Assembly (NCBI GenBank): GCA_943787465.1 | Contig: CALSMN010000006.1 | Span: 141,105 to 205,104 of the forward strand | Length of the DNA stretch: 64,000 nucleotides | Direction of reading: 5' to 3' | Origin: an uncultured Bacteroidia bacterium | GTDB lineage: Bacteria > Bacteroidota > Bacteroidia > NS11-12g > UBA9320 | Part shown: positions 29,020 to 40,151 of the stretch, piece after piece | Layout: the number at the start of each line of letters is the position of its first letter | Position numbering within the stretch: position 1 is the stretch's first letter | Translations under genes and position numbers: made by a program | The notes under the pieces: generated by a model | Seen by the model: only the letters and a program-made list of their open reading frames with translations | Database searches by the model: none | Told to the model about the DNA's origin: nothing

Positions 29020-29940
29020 ATGTCAGCACTATCTACCAAAAATCTTTTAGGCATTCAAGACATCACCCAAGAAGACATTCATCTTATTTTTAAAACGGCC
29101 AAAAATTTCAAAGAAGTCATCAATAGATCTATTAAAAAAGTACCATCTTTAAGAGATATAACTGTGGCAAATATTTTCTTTGAGAATAGTACTAGAACAA
29201 AAATTTCTTTTGAATTAGCTGAAAAGAGACTTTCTGCAGATATCGTTAATTTCAATAGTGGAAGTTCGTCTGTAAAAAAAGGAGAAACATTAATTGATAC
29301 TGTCAATAATATTTTAGCCATGAAAGTTGACATCGTAGTTATGAGGCATCCTGTACCTGGAGCTGCAAAATTTTTATCTAGACATATTGATGCAAGCATT
29401 ATAAATGCTGGTGACGGAACTCATGAACATCCGAGTCAAGCTCTTCTTGATGCATTTACCCTTCAAGAAAAACTGGGTGATTTAAAGCACAAAAAAATAC
29501 TAATTGTGGGGGATATAACACACTCAAGAGTGGCTTTGAGTAATATTTATTGCCTTCAAAAACTGGGAGCCAAAATCAGAGTCTGTGGTCCACCAAACTT
29601 AATTCCTAATCACTTGGAAACTTTGGGGGTAGACATTAGTTATAATTTAAAAGAGAGTTTAGCATGGTGTGATGCTGCTAACGTTTTAAGAATTCAACTT
29701 GAACGTCAACATGACAAATATTTTCCTACTTTAAGAGAATATTCGCTCCAATATGGGATTAACAAAAAGATCATGGATGAGTTGAATAAAGACATCATAA
29801 TTATGCATCCTGGCCCTATCAATAGAGGTGTAGAAATCACAAGTCAGGTTGCAGACTCAAGTGAAAGTGTTATTTTAGATCAAGTTGAAAATGGAGTAGC
29901 AATCCGAATGGCTATTTTGTACTTATTATCAACCCAATAA
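29020..29940 (+). CDS. pyrB: Aspartate carbamoyltransferase catalytic subunit
   Basis: A 306-residue enzyme joining carbamoyl phosphate and aspartate, the first committed step of pyrimidine synthesis. The carbamoyl-phosphate site FFENSTRTKISFELA (about residues 49-63), the 80s loop SSVKKGET, HPSQALLDAFT and the aspartate-loop region MHPGPINRGVEI are all present. Length matches the catalytic chain; no regulatory pyrI is seen, so it is probably the trimeric class or associated with another subunit. It follows pyrR and precedes an asparaginase whose product, aspartate, is its substrate. Confidence 0.97.
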   Translation: MSALSTKNLLGIQDITQEDIHLIFKTAKNFKEVINRSIKKVPSLRDITVANIFFENSTRTKISFELAEKRLSADIVNFNSGSSSVKKGETLIDTVNNILAMKVDIVVMRHPVPGAAKFLSRHIDASIINAGDGTHEHPSQALLDAFTLQEKLGDLKHKKILIVGDITHSRVALSNIYCLQKLGAKIRVCGPPNLIPNHLETLGVDISYNLKESLAWCDAANVLRIQLERQHDKYFPTLREYSLQYGINKKIMDELNKDIIIMHPGPINRGVEITSQVADSSESVILDQVENGVAIRMAILYLLSTQ

Positions 29941-29945
29941 TCAAA

Positions 29946-30977
29946 ATGAAAAGTAAGGTATTTATTTTATATACAGGAGGTACCTTTGGGATGAAAAAAA
30001 CTAAAAATGGCTTAGTACCATCCTCTTGGGAAGAAATTATAACCTACTTGCCAGCTATTAAAAATCAAACTTATTTTGATTTCTTTTCAAATATAGAATT
30101 CACCTTTGAGACACTCTCAACAGTAGTTGACTCAAGTGACATGAACCCTGAAATATGGGAAAGTATAGCTAAAAAAATATATGCCATATATGCCAATTAT
30201 GATGGATTTATTATACTTCATGGAACAGATACCTTAGCTTACTCTGCATCTGCTCTGAGTTTCATGTTTAACCATTTAAATAAACCCATTGTATTAACTG
30301 GAGCTCAATTGCCTATATTCCATCCTAGAACTGATGGTATAGTAAATTTAAGTAACGCCATTTACATTGCAGGATACGCAAGTTTTAATATCACATGTAT
30401 TCCAGAAGTTTGTATTTGTTTTAATGATGATGTGCTGAGAGGTAATAGAAGTGTAAAAACAAGCACTAATGATTTTGAAGGATTTAGTTCACCCAACTAT
30501 GAGAACTTAGCTCATCTTGAACATGACATCCATATCAATAATCACATTTTAAATCCAAAAACAACAAAAAAATTAGAGTTACTTCATTTATTTAGTAGTC
30601 GTGTAGTTAATGTTACCATTTTCCCGGGATACAATGCAGCTCCTCTAATCGATCTTGTTAATCAAAAAAAGTTAGAAGGTATCGTATTAAAAACCTACGG
30701 ATCTGGAAATTTACCAAAAACAAGACAGTGGAGAGATTTAATCATCGCTTGCGAAAAAAACAAAACTCTAGTTTTAGCCACAACACAATGTCCAAACGGC
30801 AAGATTGAAATTGGACAATATGCGAGTAGCGAAGTACTGATTAGTGAAAACGTAGTTGATGGAAAAGATATTACCTCAGAGGCAGCATTAACAAAACTAA
30901 TGTGGGTAATTGGAAACTACTCCTATGAAGAAAGACACAAAATACTTAGCAATAATATAAGAGGCGAAATGACTTAA
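29946..30977 (+). CDS. ansA: L-asparaginase, type I (AnsA-like)
   Basis: A 343-residue cytoplasmic asparaginase. The first catalytic Thr is in YTGGTFGMKK at about residues 9-18, and the second in LHGTDTLAYSASALSFM at about 90. GAQLPIFHPRTDG and the absence of a signal peptide point to the low-affinity type I class. It hydrolyses asparagine to aspartate and ammonia. Being five bases after pyrB, it may feed aspartate to pyrimidine synthesis. It is the last gene of the operon; a short palindrome TCTGAT-T-ATCAGA follows at 30986-30998 but there is no convincing terminator. Confidence 0.93.
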   Translation: MKSKVFILYTGGTFGMKKTKNGLVPSSWEEIITYLPAIKNQTYFDFFSNIEFTFETLSTVVDSSDMNPEIWESIAKKIYAIYANYDGFIILHGTDTLAYSASALSFMFNHLNKPIVLTGAQLPIFHPRTDGIVNLSNAIYIAGYASFNITCIPEVCICFNDDVLRGNRSVKTSTNDFEGFSSPNYENLAHLEHDIHINNHILNPKTTKKLELLHLFSSRVVNVTIFPGYNAAPLIDLVNQKKLEGIVLKTYGSGNLPKTRQWRDLIIACEKNKTLVLATTQCPNGKIEIGQYASSEVLISENVVDGKDITSEAALTKLMWVIGNYSYEERHKILSNNIRGEMT

Positions 30978-31097
30978 TTTAATACTCTGATTATCAGACA
31001 TTTATATTCAATTGAGTGTTTGCTTTTTGTGGATATGTACCTATAAAAAAAGCTATTCTAAAGTATTGCTTAATCGTATATTTACTCCGATAATTAG

Positions 31098-33050
<1,953 letters not shown>

Positions 33051-33062
33051 TTTTAAAACATG

Positions 33063-33094
33063 ATTTAAATCTTCATTGATAAATGAATTTAAAT
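33063..33094. terminator. Weak hairpin between gyrB and pfkA
   Basis: ATTTAAA...TTTAAAT outer arms and TTCATT / AATGAA inner arms around GATA, with a two-base bulge. AT-rich and overlapping the pfkA stop; it could terminate either of the convergent genes. Confidence 0.3.
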
Positions 33095-34060
33095 TGCTAA
33101 AATTTCCGCTAGTTTAATTAAGTTTTCGGATACTGATTTTTTCCCTTCAATAGCCTGATTAAAGGGAGTATACACTACTTTATCACTCACAATACCTACA
33201 GTGACTGCTTGTTCACCTTGTAATAAGGCATGAATTGCTTCAGATCCTAAACGAGAAGCTAAAATTCGATCACGAGCACTTGGGCTTCCGCCACGCTGCA
33301 CATGACCTAGTATTGTACTCCTTATTTTTAAATCTGGATACATTGCTGTTAATTTTTTCTCAAGAATTAACGCTCCCCCCTGTTCATCACCTTCTGCAAC
33401 TACTATTATAGAAAATGATTTTTTTCTTTTCCTAGGATTATTAAAATGATTTAAAACCTTATCCCAGTCTCCCAAATCTTCAGGTATCAAGACTCCTTCA
33501 GCACCACCTGCTATAGCAACATCTAAAGCAATAAATCCACTATTTCTTCCCATGACCTCAACAATGAACACCCGTTCATGAGAATGGGCTGTGTCCCTAA
33601 TTTTATCGATAGAGTCTAAAGCTGTGTTTATAGCCGTATCATAACCTATTGTAAAATCAGTTCCATATAAATCATTATCAATAGTACCTGGAAGCCCAAC
33701 GCAAGGAATACCGTATTCTTCATAGAAAATTTTTGCTCCAGTATATGAGCCATTTCCCCCAATACATACCAAAGCATCAATTTCGTGATTTTTGATATTT
33801 TCAAATGCTTTAGCTCTACCCTCTTTGGTCATAAAAGCTTCACTTCTGGCTGTCTTAAGAAATGTGCCACCTCGTTGAATGATATTTGCAACAGATTGTC
33901 TGTCCAAATCAATAATATTATTCGATATCATTCCTTCATAACCTCTTTTAATACCTTTTATTTCAAGACCATTATATATGCCTGTTCTAACAACTGCTCT
34001 CACACAAGCATTCATACCTGGGGCATCTCCTCCTGAAGTGTATACGCCTATTCTTTTCAT
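33089..34060 (-). CDS. pfkA: ATP-dependent 6-phosphofructokinase
   Basis: A 323-residue PfkA-type enzyme phosphorylating fructose 6-phosphate. The N-terminal GGDAPGMNACVRAVV, the substrate loop PGTIDNDLYGTDFTIGYDTA with the catalytic Asp, EVMGRNSGFIA and GHVQRGGSPSARDR are intact. Residue 104 is Gly, which marks the ATP-dependent class, not the PPi-dependent one. Residue 103 is Asn (GGNGSYTGA), where E. coli PfkA has the Mg-binding Asp; I believe related Bacteroidota enzymes can carry Asn here, but this is from memory. The gene starts 22 bases after the terminator of the upstream lipoprotein gene. Confidence 0.95.
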   Translation of the reverse strand: MKRIGVYTSGGDAPGMNACVRAVVRTGIYNGLEIKGIKRGYEGMISNNIIDLDRQSVANIIQRGGTFLKTARSEAFMTKEGRAKAFENIKNHEIDALVCIGGNGSYTGAKIFYEEYGIPCVGLPGTIDNDLYGTDFTIGYDTAINTALDSIDKIRDTAHSHERVFIVEVMGRNSGFIALDVAIAGGAEGVLIPEDLGDWDKVLNHFNNPRKRKKSFSIIVVAEGDEQGGALILEKKLTAMYPDLKIRSTILGHVQRGGSPSARDRILASRLGSEAIHALLQGEQAVTVGIVSDKVVYTPFNQAIEGKKSVSENLIKLAEILAI

Positions 34061-34082
34061 TTTGTTTTACGATATTACAAAT

Positions 34083-34113
34083 AAAAAAGGTCGATGCAAT
34101 ACATCGACCTTTT
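34083..34113 (-). terminator. Terminator of the orphan lipoprotein gene
   Basis: Perfect 8-base stem GGTCGATG / CATCGACC with a 5-base loop, A-T extended, reading on the reverse strand into TTTTTTAT. It follows the gene at 34143-34994 and ends just upstream of pfkA. Confidence 0.85.
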
Positions 34114-34142
34114 CTTAATATGATTATTAAACAATTTACTCC

Positions 34143-34994
34143 CTATTGTTGAAATTTATATGTAAACTCTATATAATCCTCGTTGTCTGCAGTTGTCTTC
34201 ACTACATCTGTAATTTCAATCAAGCCAAGCTTGTTTGAGCTTTGAGCTTGAATTATATAAAAATCTCCCTTTGTTACGTTGATAGTAGACTCTGCATTAC
34301 CCGCAGCTTCCCATGCAGCAGCAATTTCAGCATCGTTAGTAATTGTACTCCATGCACTTGAAGCTACTTTTTTGAAAGTTGATCCATTTCTTGAGGTCCA
34401 TCGTGCGGGCCAATTTGATGTTTCAGCTAATGTAGTAGAATCTTGGATATCTTTTCTTGAATTTGCATCACTTGATGTTAAAGGACCACCAGCCATTTCA
34501 TAAGCACCCGTTTTAGATCCTTTGAAGTTGTATACTCGAAAAGGATTTCCATTATTGTCTTCAGTAAAAACATCCAAATCAGCGCCTGAGTCACCTATAT
34601 TGGTTATAGTTATTGATTTACTAGTTGAAATACCATCTTTATCTGCAACTATAAATGTATAAATTTCGGTTCCAGCAGTGGCAGCGGTTGTACCATTAAA
34701 TACAAACTCAGCAATTGTTTTGTCATTGTATGCAGAATCTACTAATTCCACATCAACTTGACCATCTAGTGATTGAATAACTTTTAAAGATTTAATATTT
34801 TTAGTATGGTTAGCAGTCACAGCAATAGAAAAAGCAGAATTAGCCGCTAAACTGGTATTTGTGCTAATATAATTACCACCTAAAAAGTTTAAAACTGGTT
34901 TTGGTTCTGGGTCATCGCCACCAGAACAATTTGTAAAAAGTGTAGCTCCAAAACTTAATAGAGCAATCATTGATAAAAATTTAATGTTCTTCAT
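34143..34994 (-). CDS. Lipoprotein of unknown function
   Basis: A 283-residue putative lipoprotein. MKNIKFLSMIALLSFGATLF is followed by Thr-Asn-Cys23 and a Ser-Gly-Gly-Asp-Asp linker, the LES-like acidic stretch that directs Bacteroidota lipoproteins to the cell surface. The first half (about 35-135) reads like an immunoglobulin-like or cadherin-type beta domain (VTANHTKNIKSLKVIQSLDG, TFIVADKDGISTSKSI); the second half (about 140-283) has alternating Ser/Thr-rich strands and ends VVKTTADNEDYIEFTYKFQ. No catalytic motif or named family is recognised. It is monocistronic, with a promoter box upstream and a strong terminator downstream. Confidence 0.8.
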   Translation of the reverse strand: MKNIKFLSMIALLSFGATLFTNCSGGDDPEPKPVLNFLGGNYISTNTSLAANSAFSIAVTANHTKNIKSLKVIQSLDGQVDVELVDSAYNDKTIAEFVFNGTTAATAGTEIYTFIVADKDGISTSKSITITNIGDSGADLDVFTEDNNGNPFRVYNFKGSKTGAYEMAGGPLTSSDANSRKDIQDSTTLAETSNWPARWTSRNGSTFKKVASSAWSTITNDAEIAAAWEAAGNAESTINVTKGDFYIIQAQSSNKLGLIEITDVVKTTADNEDYIEFTYKFQQ

Positions 34995-35014
34995 ATTTTT
35001 TATTTTTAATGGCG

Positions 35015-35022
35015 CAAAGATA
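35015..35022 (-). promoter_or_regulatory. -7 promoter box of the orphan lipoprotein gene
   Basis: Reverse strand TATCTTTG, an exact TAnnTTTG match, 20 bases before the ATG at 34994. Confidence 0.5.
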
Positions 35023-35105
35023 GAATGTTAATTAATAATTAGAACATTTATATAAATGTTACTTAAAATTGACAATTGATATGACATTATAAACATGCAA
35101 ACAAA

Positions 35106-36857
35106 ATGGTCTTAACTGCACTCGATTATTGTATTATTGGTTTTTTTATACTTATTACGGTTATCATAGGGTGGTACGCCAAAAATTCAATGAATAAAGG
35201 GATTGATGGTTTTTTTTTAGGAGGAAAAAATTTACCTTGGTATCTGGCAGGTCTAAGCATGGTTGCTACTACATTTGCCGCTGATACTCCTTTAGCAGTT
35301 ACTGAGTTAGTCGCTAAAAATGGTATATCTGGTAATTGGGTATGGTGGAATATGCTATTGGGCGGAATGTTTACTGCTGTATTTTATGCTCAATTATGGA
35401 GGAGAAGCAATGTGGTAACAGATGCCGAGTTTATCACGCTAAGATATGACGGAGTGCAAGCCTTATGGTTGAAGAAATTCAAAGCATTATACTTAGGCGT
35501 TATCATGAATGCCATCATTCTTGCCTGGGTAAATTTAGCACTCATGGCAATCTTAGAAGTGTTTTTTGGTCTTACTGGAATGGCATTATTTGGCTTTACT
35601 GCTTTAGCTATGTTTTTAGTCGCTATATATTCCTCATTTAGTGGCTTATTAGGTGTCGCACTAACCGATGCTTTTCAATTTTTTGTGGCTCTGATCGGCT
35701 GTATAGTTCTTGCAATATTAGTAGTAAATTCAGATAAAATTGGAGGAATTTCTGGACTTAAAGATGCGTTACCGCCTTACTCATTAAAAATTCTCCCTTC
35801 CATTGAAAATTCATCTGGTGGCACTTCCTTATCCATGGGATTAGCTTCTTTTATTGCCATTGCTGGAATGGTATGGTGGAGCAGTTGGTATCCTGGAGCA
35901 GAACCAGGAGGTGGTGGATATATTGCACAACGTATGTTTAGTGCTAAAAATGAGAAGCACTCATTCATGGCTACCTTCTTTTTTCAATTTGCGCATTATG
36001 GAATACGACCATGGCCATGGATTATTGTCGCTTTATGTTCCGTTGTTTTATATCCAGAACTTGGATTTGATGATAAAAAACTAGGCTTTGTAATGGCTAT
36101 GAAAGATTTTTTACCGTCAGGTATGAGGGGGCTATTAATGGTTGCATTTTTAGGCGCTTATATGAGTACGGTATCTACCCATCTCAATTGGGGAGCCAGT
36201 TATGTCATCAATGATGTTTGGAATCATAAAAAATCAAACAATCATTCCATTTTACGAATGAGTAGACGGGTGACATTTGGTATCATGATTTTAGCACTTG
36301 TAGTGACCACACAGGTTAAGTCCATCAGTGGTGTTTGGGAATTTATTATGGAATGTGGGGCTGGGTTAGGACTTTTATTGATGTTAAGATGGTTTTGGTT
36401 TCGAATCAATGCTTGGGCAGAAATTACAGCTACCATTATACCATTCATAGTCTATGGTTTACTCAAATTTGTTTGGGTACATGATTATCCTATTCTTGGT
36501 GAGTCATTATCCAGTAACCCAACATCTTTTTTCATTACTGTCGGAGTAACTACTTGTTGTTGGATTTTGGTAAGTTTACTTACAAAACCAGACCCCAAAA
36601 CTCACATACAAAGCTTCAAAAACAAAATCTATCCAAATGGATTTGAGCAATTTAAAAAAACAATCCCGCACCTCTTTTTAGCCTGGCTAGGCGGAATACT
36701 ACTCGTATACTCCTTTTTGTTTTTAATTGGAAATATCATTTTCAAAGAATGGTATACTTGTTTAAAATTGAGCTCGATGTTAATAGTAGGTTGTATTCTT
36801 TTTTATTGGTCTGCAAAAAAGGCAGAGTTATTTGATTCTCTAGACAAACAAAATTAA
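35106..36857 (+). CDS. Sodium:solute symporter (SSS family)
   Basis: A 583-residue inner-membrane protein with about thirteen to fourteen helices. Early text GWYAKNSMNKGIDGFFLGGK and LPWYLAGLSMVATTFAADTP is the SSS (SLC5) signature with the sodium-site helix TM1, and later IAQRMFSAKNEKHSFMAT and GAYMSTVSTHLNWGASY fit the core LeuT-like fold. Substrate cannot be read; sugars, carboxylates or amino acids are all possible. It is transcribed alone, ahead of lon and separated from it by 94 bases with its own inverted repeat. No oddities in the reading frame. Confidence 0.93.
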   Translation: MVLTALDYCIIGFFILITVIIGWYAKNSMNKGIDGFFLGGKNLPWYLAGLSMVATTFAADTPLAVTELVAKNGISGNWVWWNMLLGGMFTAVFYAQLWRRSNVVTDAEFITLRYDGVQALWLKKFKALYLGVIMNAIILAWVNLALMAILEVFFGLTGMALFGFTALAMFLVAIYSSFSGLLGVALTDAFQFFVALIGCIVLAILVVNSDKIGGISGLKDALPPYSLKILPSIENSSGGTSLSMGLASFIAIAGMVWWSSWYPGAEPGGGGYIAQRMFSAKNEKHSFMATFFFQFAHYGIRPWPWIIVALCSVVLYPELGFDDKKLGFVMAMKDFLPSGMRGLLMVAFLGAYMSTVSTHLNWGASYVINDVWNHKKSNNHSILRMSRRVTFGIMILALVVTTQVKSISGVWEFIMECGAGLGLLLMLRWFWFRINAWAEITATIIPFIVYGLLKFVWVHDYPILGESLSSNPTSFFITVGVTTCCWILVSLLTKPDPKTHIQSFKNKIYPNGFEQFKKTIPHLFLAWLGGILLVYSFLFLIGNIIFKEWYTCLKLSSMLIVGCILFYWSAKKAELFDSLDKQN

Positions 36858-36881
36858 TTTAAATTCAACGTTCATGATCTG

Positions 36882-36902
36882 TATGGCATATACTTTGCCA
36901 TA
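36882..36902. repeat. Inverted repeat upstream of lon
   Basis: TATGGC (36882-36887) and GCCATA (36897-36902) form perfect 6-base arms around ATATACTTT. The centre contains ATACTTTG, close to a -7 box, 50 bases before the lon ATG, so the repeat could be an operator placed over the lon promoter. Confidence 0.3.
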
Positions 36903-36951
36903 TACCAAATGCTGATACAGGCAAAACCCAGACACAATAGAATAAGACAAC

Positions 36952-39426
36952 ATGACATTTGACCAACGATTTAAGCTAGATACTGATTTTTTAGGAAGTG
37001 AAGACGGATCTGAAGTGATTTCTGTCATTGCAGACAGTGATTTTGAGGATGACAATACCGGCGATTACCCCGATAATCTGCCATTATTACCACTTCGTAA
37101 TACCGTATTATTCCCGGGTGTTGTTTTTCCAGTAACAGTAGGTAGGGACAAATCAATCAAATTAATTCAAGATGCATATAAAGGCAACAAAATAATTGGT
37201 GTAGTCACACAAAAAGATCAACAAATCGAGGATCCAACAGCACAAGATCTTTATAACACTGGCACCCTAGCTCATATTCTTAAAATGCTCAAAATGCCTG
37301 ATGGCAACATAACTGTTATTATTCAGGGGAAACGAAAATTTACATTAAATTCAATTACTGAAGAAGACCCTTATTTTAGAGGTAATATTGAGGCATTTAC
37401 AGACGAAAAAGCAACTAAAAGTAAAGAAACGAATGCAACTATTGAAAGTATCAGAGAATTAGCATCCAAAATAGTAGCTGCATCACCCAATATTCCCTCG
37501 GAGGCAAACTTTGCGCTCAAAAATATTAACTCTCCAAACTTTTTAGTCAATTTCATTTCTTCTAATCTAAATGTAAGTGTAGATGAAAAACAAGAAATCC
37601 TCGAAATTTCGAATTTTAAGAAAAAAGCAAATCGAGTATTATTCTTTCTTGATAAAGAATTGCAAATGCTCGAGCTTAAAAATAAAATCCATACTAAAGT
37701 TAAGGTAGATCTTGACCAACAACAAAAAGAATACTTTCTTCAACAACAAATACGTGCCATTCAAGAAGAATTAGGTCATGATTCACCTGATAAAGAAATT
37801 GATGATCTCAGAATCCAAGGTGCCAAGAAAAAATGGAGTGAGCAAGTTGCCAAATCCTTCAATAAAGAATTGGACCGATTGATGAGAATGAATCCTGCAA
37901 CCCCAGACTATTCTGTAGGACTTAACTATGCTGAACTTTTACTAGAATTGCCTTGGGAAGAATATTCTACAGATAATTTTGACTTGAAACGTGCAAAAAA
38001 AGTGCTAGATAGTGATCATTTTGGATTAGAAAAAGTAAAAGAAAGAATACTCGAATACTTAGCTGTACTCAAACTTAAAGGAGATATGAAGTCTCCTATC
38101 CTTTGTTTATATGGCCCTCCAGGAGTTGGTAAAACATCATTAGGCAAATCCATTGCTAAAGCCATGGGCAGAAAATATGTACGCATGAGTTTAGGTGGAC
38201 TTCATGATGAATCTGAGCTTAGAGGGCATCGAAAAACATATATTGGTGCTATGCCCGGAAGAATTATACAATCCCTCAAAAAAGCAGGCAAAAGCAATCC
38301 CATATTTGTTTTGGATGAAATTGATAAAATTGGTAACGATTTTCGCGGTGACCCTTCATCTGCCTTATTAGAAATTTTAGATCCTGAGCAAAACAATGCA
38401 TTCCATGATAATTACGTGGAATTGGACTATGATTTAAGTAAAGTGTTATTTATTGCTACGGCTAACAGACTAGACACCATTCAACCTGCCTTAAGAGATC
38501 GAATGGAGATTATTGATATAACAGGATACACCGTTGAAGAAAAAATTGGCATTGCCAAAAAACATTTGCTCCCAAAACAAAGGAAAGAGCATGGATTAAA
38601 ATCAAAAGATATCAAACTAAATGACAAAACAATTGAAAAAATAATTGACGAATACACCCGGGAAAGTGGAGTTCGAAGATTAGACAAACAATTGGCAAAA
38701 ATTTGTCGTTGGCAAGCCAAGGAATTGGTTTATGGAAATCAACCTAAACCTACTATTTCTTCAAATGGTGTTGAAAAAATACTTGGTACTGATAAAATTG
38801 AGAAAGACCTCTACGAAAACAATGAAGTAGCTGGTGTTGTTACTGGACTAGCATGGACAAGCGTAGGTGGAGATATATTATTTGTAGAGACATCACTTAC
38901 GAAAGGTAAAGGAAAGATAACGCTTACTGGACAATTAGGAGATGTTATGAAAGAAAGTGCCATCAATGCTCATACCTGGTTGAAAGCCAATGGAGAAAGC
39001 TATGGTATCAATCACCTTGTGTTTGATCAATATGATATCCATATACATTTTCCTGCTGGAGCTGTTCCCAAAGATGGACCGAGTGCAGGAATAACTATAT
39101 TAACTGCATTAGCCTCTATCATAACTCAACGAAAAGTAAAAAAGAGATTGGCCATGACTGGAGAAATTACCCTTCGTGGTAAAGTGTTACCCGTTGGTGG
39201 AATCAAAGAAAAAATATTAGCTGCTAAACGAGCTGGAATTCAAGAAATCATCATGTCAAAAGCGAATAAAAAAGATATTGATGACATAAATCCTTCTTAT
39301 ATTGAAAATCTAAAATTCTACTTTGTCGATCAAATGAGTGAAGTTTTAGATCATGCCTTGCTTAAACAAAAAGTAAAGCACTTTAAAATATGGGAAATTA
39401 AAGACCCTGAAAAAAATAATACCTAG
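36952..39426 (+). CDS. lon: ATP-dependent Lon protease
   Basis: An 824-residue LonA protease. The N-terminal substrate domain (about 40-245) has [19 protein letters not shown]; a long helical region with [20 protein letters not shown] follows; the AAA+ domain has Walker [14 protein letters not shown] at about 386 and Walker [11 protein letters not shown]; the protease domain has the catalytic Ser in PKDGPSAGI (about 709) and Lys in [11 protein letters not shown] (about 752). It degrades misfolded and regulatory proteins in the cytoplasm. The 35-residue acidic N-terminal extension is common in Bacteroidota. Its stop overlaps the convergent pseudouridine synthase gene by four bases. Confidence 0.97.
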   Translation: MTFDQRFKLDTDFLGSEDGSEVISVIADSDFEDDNTGDYPDNLPLLPLRNTVLFPGVVFPVTVGRDKSIKLIQDAYKGNKIIGVVTQKDQQIEDPTAQDLYNTGTLAHILKMLKMPDGNITVIIQGKRKFTLNSITEEDPYFRGNIEAFTDEKATKSKETNATIESIRELASKIVAASPNIPSEANFALKNINSPNFLVNFISSNLNVSVDEKQEILEISNFKKKANRVLFFLDKELQMLELKNKIHTKVKVDLDQQQKEYFLQQQIRAIQEELGHDSPDKEIDDLRIQGAKKKWSEQVAKSFNKELDRLMRMNPATPDYSVGLNYAELLLELPWEEYSTDNFDLKRAKKVLDSDHFGLEKVKERILEYLAVLKLKGDMKSPILCLYGPPGVGKTSLGKSIAKAMGRKYVRMSLGGLHDESELRGHRKTYIGAMPGRIIQSLKKAGKSNPIFVLDEIDKIGNDFRGDPSSALLEILDPEQNNAFHDNYVELDYDLSKVLFIATANRLDTIQPALRDRMEIIDITGYTVEEKIGIAKKHLLPKQRKEHGLKSKDIKLNDKTIEKIIDEYTRESGVRRLDKQLAKICRWQAKELVYGNQPKPTISSNGVEKILGTDKIEKDLYENNEVAGVVTGLAWTSVGGDILFVETSLTKGKGKITLTGQLGDVMKESAINAHTWLKANGESYGINHLVFDQYDIHIHFPAGAVPKDGPSAGITILTALASIITQRKVKKRLAMTGEITLRGKVLPVGGIKEKILAAKRAGIQEIIMSKANKKDIDDINPSYIENLKFYFVDQMSEVLDHALLKQKVKHFKIWEIKDPEKNNT

Positions 39427-40151
39427 ACAAATAGCTTATCAAATTTTTGCAGTTGCGATAAAAATACCTGAAAATCCTTTGGGTATTTAGCGTTAATATG
39501 AATCAAATTACCATTTAAGTCAGGTATCTCCAGTGCAAAAGCATGCAAAGCAAACCGTTGAATCATTGGTTTTTCTTCTGTGTTTTGTTTGAGGTTAAAT
39601 TTCTTTTTATAGGTAGATAAAAATGGTCGTTTACCTCCATAAATTTCATCTGCAGCTATTGGTGCATTTTGAGAAGCCAAGTGTATTCTAATTTGATGTT
39701 GACGTCCAGTATGTGGATTACATGAAATTAACGTATAGTGGATGAATTTCTCAATGGTATTGAATGTAGTTTTACTGGGTTTACCTTTGGATTTGTCAAC
39801 AGCACTTCTCCCACTTCGAGTAGTGATTAATGGTAATTCCACTACAAAATCTTTAAATTGGTGAACCCCATGAGAAATGGCATGATAATTTTTTTGAACT
39901 TCTCTTTTTTCGAAAGCTTTAGCGGCATGAACGTATGCATCTGTATGTTTGGAGAGCAATAATACACCACTGGTCTCTTTGTCTAAGCGATGACACAATT
40001 GTAAATTATGATCGTAAATTTTAGCTTGCTCAAAAACGGAATTTGCAATACCAATACGTTCATGTAAACTACTAACTCCAGAAGGCTTATTTATAGCTAG
40101 ATAATTTTCGTTTTCAAAAATGATTTGATTTTTAAAATTAAATCTTTTCAC
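39423..40151 (-). CDS. RluA-family RNA pseudouridine synthase
   Basis: A 242-residue pseudouridine synthase. The catalytic motif CHRLDKETSGVLLLSKH (about residues 54-70) holds the essential Asp; INKPSGVSSLH, HPHTGRQHQIRIHLA-like text (NPHTGRQHQIRIHLA) and ADEIYGG are typical. There is no S4 domain, so it resembles RluA/TruC more than RluD. The modified uridine cannot be told. No ATG is available near the start: GTG 40151 is given, TTG 40157 is the alternative; either way the gene overlaps the 3' end of hisS, so the two are translationally coupled. Confidence 0.92.
   Translation of the reverse strand: MKRFNFKNQIIFENENYLAINKPSGVSSLHERIGIANSVFEQAKIYDHNLQLCHRLDKETSGVLLLSKHTDAYVHAAKAFEKREVQKNYHAISHGVHQFKDFVVELPLITTRSGRSAVDKSKGKPSKTTFNTIEKFIHYTLISCNPHTGRQHQIRIHLASQNAPIAADEIYGGKRPFLSTYKKKFNLKQNTEEKPMIQRFALHAFALEIPDLNGNLIHINAKYPKDFQVFLSQLQKFDKLFV

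Noticed and set aside
31028..31036. DnaA box TGTGGATAT upstream of gyrB
   Set aside because: A single near-match with one mismatch and no companion boxes; expected by chance.
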